DNA from: a bacterium
GTDB taxonomy: Bacteria; Planctomycetota; Phycisphaerae; Phycisphaerales; UBA1924
Assembly: GCA_002401225.1 (NCBI GenBank)
Contig: NVSM01000024.1
Span: 4,776-12,596 of the forward strand
Reading direction: 5' to 3'
Length of the DNA stretch: 7,821 nt
The position numbers were made by a program, and so were the translations under genes. Below are positions 1 through 7,370 of this stretch, one piece after another (position 1 is the first letter of the stretch; each line of letters starts with the position of its first letter). The notes under the pieces are model-generated. The model was not told the origin of the DNA. It ran no database searches and worked only from the letters and a program-made list of their open reading frames with translations.

Positions 1-2132
1 ATAAATACGATCTATCCCTTTCGATGCTGTTTGATGCGGATACGCCTCCGGGCTACGCGACTACCGGATGGGCAGGTATCGTGGGCGCAGAACGCGGCAA
101 CACCGAAGCAGGGCAAGGTGTTGCACCAGGCGCAACACTCTCGACCTTCCGCTGGGGCACAGCCAGCCCGCTGATAGAGTTTGAAGCCTACGATTGGCTC
201 AATCAAGATGTTGACATTAAGTTTTACCGAGTGGGAGATGATTATACATTCCCTGGTGGGGTCTACAACAATGGGCATGTGAATGATTATGTCATGGCCC
301 CATTCTTGAACTCCATCCGATTTGGGCGATCAGGGAACGGCACCGTGCATGTTTACGGCACAGGTGTTGGGAGAATTGATGGAGATGGAAATATCAACTT
401 CCTTCCAGATCCATACACCTTCACGGATGTGAATCCAGATGCGCCGAACTCGTTTTCGCCGATTGATCAACTCGAAATAGCACCAAATGTGGTGGCTCTT
501 GGTCTCACCAATGCGTATACGAGCGGTCCATACTATATCACTGGCAGCACCAACAACTATCCACCTGCCATGAACCGTCGATCGCTGATCATCAATACGG
601 TTGCTGAAGATGGCAACTTTGATATCTACGCAGCACAAGGGACGAGTGTCTTTGCCTCTGTCTACGGCGGCACAAATAATATCGCGCAATCACTCTCACA
701 GGCAGACCCCGACGACAATGTTGATTTGCGTGGCGTGCTCACGACTGTGCCGAACCTCAACGACCCAGACCCGGGTGATTCTGGTTTTGTTCCATTCGCT
801 GCTGGCGATGCTCCGTTCAGTGCCACCACAACCGGCCCAGCAATTGCGAGTGGTATTGTCGCACTGATGCTCGAAGCAAACCCTGATCTTACCTTACGCG
901 ATATTCAGCACATCTTGTTCGAGAGCATTCAGGACAGCACCCGTGCCGACAATATTAAATGGCCCAACTACGATCTCAATCGCATCTACTACGCCCCATT
1001 CCCTTTCCTTATTCCACCATTCCCTCGCAACTTCTGGCAAACAAACAGCGGGCTGTACAACAGTGACACGACTGTGAACCAGGCCATCCGTCACTCAGAC
1101 AACTATGGCTTTGGGATGATTGATGCCGAACTTGCTGTAGAGAAGGCTGTTGATTGGGCAGGTGCTCCCAAGCTCTTCCTGCTTGATTCAGGTATTGTTG
1201 GTGATATTGGCGGGGGTACCAATACAGACGATCCACGCGTTGATCAAGAAATTCTTGATGCTGAATGGGTGGAGTTCATCGCGGTGGATGGATCAACCGG
1301 AACCCAAGGCGAATCCGGCATGGTCGTATTCGCGAGCTCTGCTCTATTCAACTTCTGTGTTCGCCAGAACATCATTGTTGAAGCTATTGTTGTTGAACTG
1401 AGCATTAAGGGCGAAGGCAGCAATGACCTGTACATCAATATGATAAGCCCATCGGGCACTCGTTCGATCTTGGCGATGCCGACGACGCTCAATACCACCG
1501 GCTCTGCCGATGACGAAAACCTTGATGACGATGATCGTGATCAAGGGTTTGGCTCTGGCAATGTTGGCGGCGATGATTTCGCTTATTATCAGCATCCATT
1601 CCTCACCTGGAAGCACTGGGGTGAAAAAGCTGGTGGTGTTTGGTCGATTGAGATCACCGATTATGGACCAGACGAGATAACCCCCGAAGGAGCCGAAGCC
1701 GGCGATGACCCAATGACTAACCCAGGTGCTGATATGATCACCACATTGGGTGAGATCGGTATTCCTGGGAGTGCGTTCCGAAGCGCAAAGGAACTTTCTG
1801 CATTCAGAATCAAGATCTATGGATATAAGGTCGGTTTAGATATCTTTGAAGGATGTAACCCATTCACTACCAGTTGCCCTGCGGATCTGAATGGCGATGG
1901 CATTGTCAATACACTTGATCTTCAGATTTATATCGACTGGTACATCACCCGTAATGCACTCGCCGACCTGAATGCTGACGGTGCCATTAATCTTACTGAC
2001 CTCTTCATCTTCCGAGGGATCTGGGCTCCAGGATACTGTACTCCAGGCGGGGTTCCTCGCGGCGGCGGTCGTCCAGGTGCTGGCGGGACCAATGTCGGCG
2101 ACGACAACGACCCGGTCACCAGCCCGATCTAA
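1..2132 (+). CDS. Secreted kexin-like S8 subtilase-fold protein with P-domain and C-terminal dockerin; probably catalytically inactive (5' partial)
   Basis: The frame is open from base 3 with no stop before the window edge, so the ATG at 24 is internal and the true start, signal peptide and catalytic Asp region lie upstream. Residue numbers here count from that ATG. Residues 1-375 match the kexin/subtilisin fold: the AGIVGAE...N...GQGVAPGA block that follows the catalytic His (17-37), the AIASGIVALMLEANPDL helix that follows the catalytic Ser (273-289), and YGFGMIDAELAV (361-372). The catalytic positions differ: the His motif reads GYATTGWAG, and the GTSAAAP motif reads ATTTGPA (Thr269 in the Ser position). 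Residues about 425-603 form a P-domain (SPSGTRSIL 475-483; HWGEKAGGVWSIEITD 531-546) with an acidic insertion. Residues 618-672 are a type I dockerin with two Ca2+ loops (D621/N623/D625/N629/D632 and D648/N650/D652/N656/D659). A Gly/Pro-rich tail follows. The fold assignment is firm, inactivity is likely, and the biological role is unknown. Confidence 0.88.
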   Translation, partial: KYDLSLSMLFDADTPPGYATTGWAGIVGAERGNTEAGQGVAPGATLSTFRWGTASPLIEFEAYDWLNQDVDIKFYRVGDDYTFPGGVYNNGHVNDYVMAPFLNSIRFGRSGNGTVHVYGTGVGRIDGDGNINFLPDPYTFTDVNPDAPNSFSPIDQLEIAPNVVALGLTNAYTSGPYYITGSTNNYPPAMNRRSLIINTVAEDGNFDIYAAQGTSVFASVYGGTNNIAQSLSQADPDDNVDLRGVLTTVPNLNDPDPGDSGFVPFAAGDAPFSATTTGPAIASGIVALMLEANPDLTLRDIQHILFESIQDSTRADNIKWPNYDLNRIYYAPFPFLIPPFPRNFWQTNSGLYNSDTTVNQAIRHSDNYGFGMIDAELAVEKAVDWAGAPKLFLLDSGIVGDIGGGTNTDDPRVDQEILDAEWVEFIAVDGSTGTQGESGMVVFASSALFNFCVRQNIIVEAIVVELSIKGEGSNDLYINMISPSGTRSILAMPTTLNTTGSADDENLDDDDRDQGFGSGNVGGDDFAYYQHPFLTWKHWGEKAGGVWSIEITDYGPDEITPEGAEAGDDPMTNPGADMITTLGEIGIPGSAFRSAKELSAFRIKIYGYKVGLDIFEGCNPFTTSCPADLNGDGIVNTLDLQIYIDWYITRNALADLNADGAINLTDLFIFRGIWAPGYCTPGGVPRGGGRPGAGGTNVGDDNDPVTSPI

Positions 2133-2148
2133 ACCGATCGATCTGATG

Positions 2149-2160
2149 AAGACATGTCTT
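2149..2160. repeat. Perfect 12-bp palindrome AAGACATGTCTT (copy 1)
   Basis: AAGACATGTCTT is its own reverse complement. It lies 16 bases after the stop of the dockerin gene and just before the terminator stem. The inner AGACATGTC recurs at 2232-2240. The symmetry fits a dimeric regulator site, but chance is possible. Confidence 0.4.
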
Positions 2161-2173
2161 TGATCTACTTCTG

Positions 2174-2204
2174 CCGCCCCTGACATTTTCAGGGGCGGTT
2201 TTTT
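2174..2204 (+). terminator. Rho-independent terminator of the dockerin-protein gene
   Basis: A perfect 10-bp GC-rich stem (CCGCCCCTGA at 2174-2183 with TCAGGGGCGG at 2189-2198) closes a 5-base loop, CATTT. Six T residues follow at 2199-2204. It begins 42 bases after the stop codon. It separates the upstream gene from the ABC-secretin operon. Confidence 0.93.
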
Positions 2205-2232
2205 ATACCCACTTGATATCGAACACGATCCA

Positions 2233-2240
2233 GACATGTC
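2233..2240. repeat. Palindrome GACATGTC (copy 2)
   Basis: This 8-bp palindrome shares the 9-mer AGACATGTC (2232-2240) with the palindrome at 2149-2160. The copies are 82 bases apart and flank the terminator. It lies about 77 bases upstream of the candidate -35 box of the ABC operon, so an upstream regulator site is possible. Confidence 0.35.
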
Positions 2241-2316
2241 GAGAGCCTGCAATTCATCCCTTGTGTTCCAAGTTCATGCGTGCAATTGGCCGATAGAGCA
2301 TGTACACTGCCACTTC

Positions 2317-2346
2317 TTGAGCGATCTGTTGTACCATAGTTATCAT
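2317..2346 (+). promoter_or_regulatory. Candidate sigma70-type promoter of the ABC-secretin operon
   Basis: TTGAGC (2317-2322, 4 of 6 to TTGACA) and TATCAT (2341-2346, 5 of 6 to TATAAT) are separated by 18 bases. Transcription would start near 2353, giving a leader of about 150 bases. This is the best box pair I found between the terminator and the gene, but promoters of this phylum are poorly defined. Confidence 0.4.
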
Positions 2347-2491
2347 GAAGCGTTGATCACATGCGTTGCGTGCTCGCTCTTCACCCTTTCGATTCGTTCA
2401 GCCTAAGACACTCGTCCGTTTGGTTGAGCAACTCACGATGACTGTTCAGCACAAGACTATGGCTCAGATCAAGCGGCCCGGGCCGAGCATT

Positions 2492-2495
2492 GGAG
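2492..2495 (+). promoter_or_regulatory. Shine-Dalgarno GGAG for the ABC transporter
   Basis: GGAG lies six bases before the ATG at 2502. It decides between that ATG and the overlapping, out-of-frame ATG at 2498. Confidence 0.7.
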
Positions 2496-2501
2496 TGATG
2501 C

Positions 2502-4466
2502 ATGAGTTCAAATGAAGAAACCCAGTTTGAAGGTTCGTCCCCATCTGGATCAATCTTTGGATTGCTGCGTTCTCACTCGAGCCGGCTTTTTATGGTGATC
2601 TGCCTGCTGATTCTTTTGGCGCTCACTGATCTCACCCCTCCGTTTGCGATTAAGCTTTTGATTGACGATGTGTTTGTTGAATCCGAACTCTCCGAATCTT
2701 TCGGCGGGCAGTGGCGTTTGCTTGGAGCGATCTTGCTCGGATTGTTTTTGAGCTACATCGTTCGCAATGGCTTGTTCTATTCGAGCCGAATGCTTGCGCT
2801 GCGGACGAGTGAGGATGTTTGTTTCTCGCTTCGCAAGCAACTCTTTGATCATCTCCAGCAGCTGAGTCTGAAGTTTTATAGATCAAACCAGCCTGGGCGC
2901 GTCGTTGCACGCGTGATGGATGACACCTACAAGATTCAGTCTTTTATTCAAGACAAATTCCCGTTGTTGCTTTTGAACCTGCTCAAGTTTCAGATTTTGA
3001 TTGTGGTGATTTCGGTGATGAATATTCGGCTCGCGTTGGCTGCGATTATTATCTTGCCGTTACAGTTTGTGACTTATCGTGTGTTTAGAGCCCCGATCAA
3101 GATGAGCCACTCGGAAGCACAAGAAAACTTGTCGCTAGCGTATGGCAGTGTGGTTGAGAAGTTTCTTGGGATAGAAGTCGTCAAGGGTTTTTCGGCAGAA
3201 GCCCGCGAGAGCGCGACCTTCCAGCATGCGATTGATGAGAGCCGAAAGAGCCAGATAAAATCTCAGCGGTATCACTTCACACAGAAAGTCACCGCTGATC
3301 TGCTTGTTGGGCTTGGGACTATTCTGCTCCTTGCCTACGGTGCGTTTGAGGTGATCAAGGGCAACATGAAGGGCGGGGAGTTCATGATGTTCTTCGGCTA
3401 TGTCATGATGCTGTACCCTTCGGTTCTGGAGATCATCAGCGGGGTCGGGCATTCATCCAAGGCTGCGGCGAGCATGAGCCGAGTGTACGACATGCTCGAT
3501 GAGCCAATTCTTGATGAAGGCGTGCTTGCTTCGGATCCGAAGAAACAAGCGATCGAAACGATGAGCGGCGACATTGTATTTGATCATGTCGGGTTTGCTT
3601 ATGACGAGGCGACCCCGGTGCTTACCGATGTTAGTTTTACTATACGGGCTGGGCAACGGATCGCGATCACCGGCCCAAGTGGATCTGGCAAAAGCACGAC
3701 CATCAACCTACTCCCCCGGTTTATCTCCCCTACTTCTGGCTCGATCACTATTGGCGGCGTTGATACTTCCAAGGTTGAAATCGGAACCATTCGCTCGGCG
3801 ATCGGGATCGCGTTCCAAGAGGTCTTCTTGTTTAATGCGACGATCTATGAAAACCTCCGGTATGCGCGACCAGATGCTTCGCGAGAAGAAGTCGAGCATG
3901 TGTGTAAGCTGACCGGGGCTGATGAGGTCATCGCCCATTTGCCCAAGGGATATGAGACTCGCCTTGCTGAGTTCGGTGTCGAACTCTCACGCGGCGAGAA
4001 ACAACGGATCACACTCGCCCGCGCATTGCTCAAGGATGCATCGATCCTTATCTTTGACGAAGCAACCGCTTCGATTGATCGGGAATCTTCGCACAAGATC
4101 ATGGAAACGATCTCGACGACTATGACCGACAAGACCATCTTGATGGTCACGCACGAGGCGTACCTGCTTGATATGGTCGATCGGGTGATCTGTATCAGAG
4201 ATGGGCGGGTGTGCTTTGATGGCAGCCCATCCGATTATATTGCTCGGGAATACGGCGGCTCAACCGGATTCATGGCCGGGTCTCATCTTGAAGATTTGAA
4301 GATCGACCACGATGAATCATGCGATATCATCAAGGAAGACGATATGAGCAGTGAGCCTCTCTTGGGCGATTCAATTGCGGAGTATATTCAGACACCTAGC
4401 AATACTGACGGATCTACCAAAGAGGCGAACGGGGCAACTTGGAAGAAAAAGGAAGAGGACTCATGA
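2502..4466 (+). CDS. ABC exporter half-transporter (fused membrane and ATPase domains, MsbA-like)
   Basis: This 654-residue protein has the fused architecture of type IV ABC exporters. It would act in the inner membrane as a dimer, using ATP to flip or export a lipid, peptide or other amphipathic substrate that the sequence does not identify. Six hydrophobic segments are visible near 28-48, 73-95, 152-173, 175-195, 263-285 and 290-315. The ATPase domain follows: A-loop Tyr367, Walker A GPSGSGKST (391-399), Q-loop Gln439, signature LSRGE (495-499), Walker B ILIFDE with catalytic Glu520, D-loop ASID (523-526) and H-loop His551. All catalytic residues are present, so it should be an active ATPase. 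The signature departs from LSGGQ at two positions. A polar, acidic tail of about 70 residues (585-654) extends past the usual end. The stop overlaps the start of the secretin gene. MsbA-like lipid export is one possibility; the substrate remains open. Confidence 0.93.
   Translation: MSSNEETQFEGSSPSGSIFGLLRSHSSRLFMVICLLILLALTDLTPPFAIKLLIDDVFVESELSESFGGQWRLLGAILLGLFLSYIVRNGLFYSSRMLALRTSEDVCFSLRKQLFDHLQQLSLKFYRSNQPGRVVARVMDDTYKIQSFIQDKFPLLLLNLLKFQILIVVISVMNIRLALAAIIILPLQFVTYRVFRAPIKMSHSEAQENLSLAYGSVVEKFLGIEVVKGFSAEARESATFQHAIDESRKSQIKSQRYHFTQKVTADLLVGLGTILLLAYGAFEVIKGNMKGGEFMMFFGYVMMLYPSVLEIISGVGHSSKAAASMSRVYDMLDEPILDEGVLASDPKKQAIETMSGDIVFDHVGFAYDEATPVLTDVSFTIRAGQRIAITGPSGSGKSTTINLLPRFISPTSGSITIGGVDTSKVEIGTIRSAIGIAFQEVFLFNATIYENLRYARPDASREEVEHVCKLTGADEVIAHLPKGYETRLAEFGVELSRGEKQRITLARALLKDASILIFDEATASIDRESSHKIMETISTTMTDKTILMVTHEAYLLDMVDRVICIRDGRVCFDGSPSDYIAREYGGSTGFMAGSHLEDLKIDHDESCDIIKEDDMSSEPLLGDSIAEYIQTPSNTDGSTKEANGATWKKKEEDS
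4451..4459 (+). promoter_or_regulatory. Ribosome binding site for the secretin, inside the end of the ABC gene
   Basis: The purine-rich GGAAGAGGA lies just before the ATG at 4463, within the last codons of the ABC gene. It supports that ATG over the in-frame TTG at 4439, which has no comparable site before it. Confidence 0.65.
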
Positions 4467-7270
4467 GCACCAACGCTGCGAGCCAATTTGATTTGGGACA
4501 AGAACAAACCGGCCGACAGCGTGTGATGAGATTGAGATCTCCGATGTTGATATGTCTCGCGGGCGGTGCGATGCTCGGATCGCTCTGGGCGATTGGATGT
4601 ACGCACAGCCAGCAGCAGACCCGCACGATTGAGATGGAGCAGCCTCGGATTTCGGGCGGCACGATGATTGCCGATACGCCTGAGGTTGATGGGTTCGCAC
4701 GCATCGCCGACGCGCTCGATCATATTAATGCCCCGATGATCTCTGCGGGCATGCTTGCCTCAATTCAAGATCGAATTGCCCAAGCAGAAGTTCAAGAGAA
4801 CGAAGTTGGAGAAGATCGATTCATTTCTGATCCTCCAACCGCGAACTCTTTGGTCATGCCACCCAATGCGGGCAAGCTGATCTCACTCGAACGGATGAGT
4901 TTGTCGGAGATTAAAGACCTTATCGCATCGATCAGTTTGCGCTACCAAACCGAGGGCGGCTATCAGGTAGCTCTGCCTTCTCAGCGGCTCATGCTGGGCG
5001 ATTTACCTCAAGGCGTTGGAACGGGTCCGGTGCTTCGGCGAACGAATGCGCAAGGTGGCGATGACTATCTTCGGCTGGGGTTTGTGAGTTATGTTTCGCA
5101 GTTGCCTCAGCTTTGGGTGCAAGGCGTCGTGATCAATGCTGACAAAACAGTGTCCGTCAATCCTGATCTTGAAGGCGTACAGCCTCAGGTCGAGGCGTCG
5201 CTTGTGCAAGTGAAACAGATGCGTACAGGATTGACACAAACCGATCTCGACCGCCGACTTGTTCAGTTGAGCTATGTCAATGCCGCTGGTGCGCTCAATG
5301 CACTCAAAGGGCTTGGGATTCACACCACACCCACGATCGAAGGCTTGCCTGCAACCCTTGAGTTTAATCAGCTGCCGATGGTAACCAAAATGCCCTCGCC
5401 AACCGATAAGCAAATTGGACTTGTTGGTGGAACTACTATCAAAACAGGCTCGTTCGGTCAAACAACTACACCAACCGTTGCCAGCGAACTCGAATCAGAG
5501 GTTTATGCCGGTCCGACTTCGCAACTGATGGTGCTTTTTCACCCTGCTCATCCAGAGCAGTTTAGCCTTGTGCGATCGATCCTTGATGAATACATTGATC
5601 GCCCGGCTCGCCAGGTCTTTATCGAAGGTATGGTACTCGAAATATCTGAATCTGGGCTTGATGAACTTGGTGTTGAATGGTCGTTTAAAAAGGGCACTGT
5701 CGATTTTTTACTTGGCTCGCTCGATCCTACTGGGGTCTTGGACACGGTCACTTTTTCATCGCTCAACTCGCGCGATGTGCCGATCGATTGGGGCGCAAAG
5801 GTTCGGGCATTGGTGCGTGATGGCAAAGCTGAGATTCTGTCGCGTCCGAGTGTGCTGACCATGAACAATCGCCAGGCGACGATCCGTGTGGGTGAAGATG
5901 TCCCCATCGCGACAAGCCAAGAAGGTGTACTCAACAACTCGAACAAGGTCGCGTTCAACTTTAAATATATCCCCACCGGTATTCTGCTCAATATTCGTCC
6001 ACGCATTACCGAGAGCGGCGACGAGGTAAGCCTGCTGATCGATGCGGTGGTCTCTGCGCAAGTCCCCGGGCGAGATCTTGAGATTCGTTCGATCGCGGGC
6101 GATTTGCTCGCGTCGGCCCCGACGATTTCTACCCGTCGCGTGCAGACTTATGCTCGGATCGCTAATGCAACGCCCTTTATTATTGGTGGCTTGGTGAGCC
6201 GGGATCGTTCGGTTACCAAGGACAAGGTGCCCTTTCTTGGTGATCTGCCTTTGATCGGCCCAGCGTTCCGTTCGGAGTCGACCTCTACAACCAAGCGTGA
6301 AGTGATTATTGTGCTCACGCCATATGTGTTACCTGAGGATCAGGTGATCACGCGAGCGTTGCCACGCGATGACGACATGTTTGATAATACGGGCAACCAA
6401 CTCTTCCGCGATGCGTTCCGTATTCGTGCGGAGGATGTGTTTGATCTGCGGTTCTTGGCCGAGAACAAGAGGCTGATGATTTATCGTGAGCTTGCTAAGG
6501 ATCTGATCAAGAGCAACTTTAAACTCGCGATGATGTCGCCGTTTGATCAGTTCGCGGGCGATACGATCCCCGGTGAAGAGATCTTGATTCAACGGATGAT
6601 TTATGAAGTCATCAAACGCACCGGCGTCGATCAGCGGGTCGACGCAGACCGGATTATCTACTTCGAAGCCAAAGAATATGAAGGGTACAATGTCCGCTTC
6701 CTCAACCATACCCTTTCTACGCTTGGCGATGGGATCGAAGCACAGAGCTTCTTCGAACGCAATACCGGTAAAGCACTCGCGATTACCTATACCTACGCCC
6801 GCGATTCGATGAATCGGAAGGACCTCGCCAGTGAGCCGATCCCTGAGATTGCTCTGGTCGATTGTCCGAATCGGGACACTTGGCAACAGTTATTGTGGGA
6901 TATGAATCAACCAAGCGCAAACGGGATTGATCAGTTCACCATTTTGATTCAAAGCCCCAAGGATATCGTTCGGCTTCAACGCGCGATGATGCTTCAGAAG
7001 ATCATCCAACTCAACGGCGACGAGGACGCGCTCTCGCTCTCGAACTTCTCTATCGGCAAAACCCTCCATGCACCCAAGATGGGCAAAGGAAAAGTCTCGG
7101 TGATCGATGCTGATGTGGCCAAATACTTCTTCCACACAGAACTGTATTATGCAGCGATTATCAAACGGATTGAGGACACGCTCAAGGAGTTTGATCGGGC
7201 ACTCGAAGACCCGAGTGTTGGGATGTATTTGCGATCAGATGAGCAACTTCCGAGCGTGAACATGGATTGA
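4463..7270 (+). CDS. Lipoprotein-like outer-membrane secretin with a long unassigned C-terminal region
   Basis: This 935-residue protein belongs to the GspD/PilQ secretin superfamily, whose members form multimeric outer-membrane channels. A basic stretch (18-25) and hydrophobic segment (28-45) lead to AIGC with Cys46, an acceptable lipobox. Two stretches resemble secretin N-domains: RRLVQLSYVNAAGALNALKG (264-283) and the strand-helix unit at 354-382 running into RQVFIEGMVLEIS (383-395). The secretin domain spans about 383-622, with VRALVRDGKAEILSRPSVLT (447-466), RVGEDVPI (475-482), TPFIIGGLVSRD (570-581), the signature VPFLGDLPLIGPAFRS (589-604) and REVIIVLTPYVL (612-623). About 310 residues follow that match nothing I recognise. 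The start codon ATG overlaps the ABC stop (ATGA), implying translational coupling. No GspE, GspF, pilin or other secretion gene is in view, so assignment to type II secretion or pili is not supported here. Confidence 0.92.
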   Translation: MSTNAASQFDLGQEQTGRQRVMRLRSPMLICLAGGAMLGSLWAIGCTHSQQQTRTIEMEQPRISGGTMIADTPEVDGFARIADALDHINAPMISAGMLASIQDRIAQAEVQENEVGEDRFISDPPTANSLVMPPNAGKLISLERMSLSEIKDLIASISLRYQTEGGYQVALPSQRLMLGDLPQGVGTGPVLRRTNAQGGDDYLRLGFVSYVSQLPQLWVQGVVINADKTVSVNPDLEGVQPQVEASLVQVKQMRTGLTQTDLDRRLVQLSYVNAAGALNALKGLGIHTTPTIEGLPATLEFNQLPMVTKMPSPTDKQIGLVGGTTIKTGSFGQTTTPTVASELESEVYAGPTSQLMVLFHPAHPEQFSLVRSILDEYIDRPARQVFIEGMVLEISESGLDELGVEWSFKKGTVDFLLGSLDPTGVLDTVTFSSLNSRDVPIDWGAKVRALVRDGKAEILSRPSVLTMNNRQATIRVGEDVPIATSQEGVLNNSNKVAFNFKYIPTGILLNIRPRITESGDEVSLLIDAVVSAQVPGRDLEIRSIAGDLLASAPTISTRRVQTYARIANATPFIIGGLVSRDRSVTKDKVPFLGDLPLIGPAFRSESTSTTKREVIIVLTPYVLPEDQVITRALPRDDDMFDNTGNQLFRDAFRIRAEDVFDLRFLAENKRLMIYRELAKDLIKSNFKLAMMSPFDQFAGDTIPGEEILIQRMIYEVIKRTGVDQRVDADRIIYFEAKEYEGYNVRFLNHTLSTLGDGIEAQSFFERNTGKALAITYTYARDSMNRKDLASEPIPEIALVDCPNRDTWQQLLWDMNQPSANGIDQFTILIQSPKDIVRLQRAMMLQKIIQLNGDEDALSLSNFSIGKTLHAPKMGKGKVSVIDADVAKYFFHTELYYAAIIKRIEDTLKEFDRALEDPSVGMYLRSDEQLPSVNMD

Positions 7271-7370
7271 TTTGGATCCAGTAACCATCTGAGCCGTAGA
7301 TACGAGGTAGGGAATCTGTGTTCATAGACCCTATAACACCCCATTTGGAGCATTTCATGTGGGTTGGCAC

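Larger units (their letters stand above)
2205..2501. other. Gene-free intergenic region upstream of the ABC-secretin operon
   Basis: About 300 bases lie between the terminator and the ABC transporter start. I found no convincing small coding sequence, tRNA or riboswitch-like fold. The region holds the second GACATGTC palindrome (2233-2240), a candidate promoter (2317-2346) and a ribosome binding site (2492-2495). The predicted untranslated leader is roughly 150 bases, long enough to carry regulation, but I see no structure in it that I would name. Confidence 0.7.

Noticed and set aside
1875..2040. A cellulosome, suggested by the dockerin
   Set aside because: No cohesin or scaffoldin and no glycoside hydrolase are present. 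Dockerins are widespread in planctomycete exported proteins without any known cellulosome.
1836..2252. 138-codon minus-strand frame spanning the dockerin end and the terminator
   Set aside because: It crosses a strong + strand terminator and is antisense to a well-defined dockerin domain, and it has no recognisable domain.
4439..4462. Upstream TTG start for the secretin, adding eight residues
   Set aside because: It lies deeper in the ABC gene and has no good ribosome binding site. The ATG at 4463 has a purine-rich site at 4451-4459 and the classic ATGA overlap.
5003..6061. Several 100-150-codon minus-strand frames under the secretin gene
   Set aside because: They are compositional shadows of the + strand gene, with no family motifs and mutual overlap.
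6329..6886. 185-codon open frame on the minus strand, antisense to the secretin C-terminal region
   Set aside because: The + strand frame here is a continuous secretin gene. The antisense translation has no recognisable domain and no ribosome binding site, and it mirrors the codon structure of the sense gene.
4463..7270. Assignment to a type II secretion system or type IV pilus
   Set aside because: The secretin domain alone cannot tell these apart. No GspE, GspF, GspG, PilM-Q or pilin gene appears in the window, and the only coupled partner is an ABC exporter.
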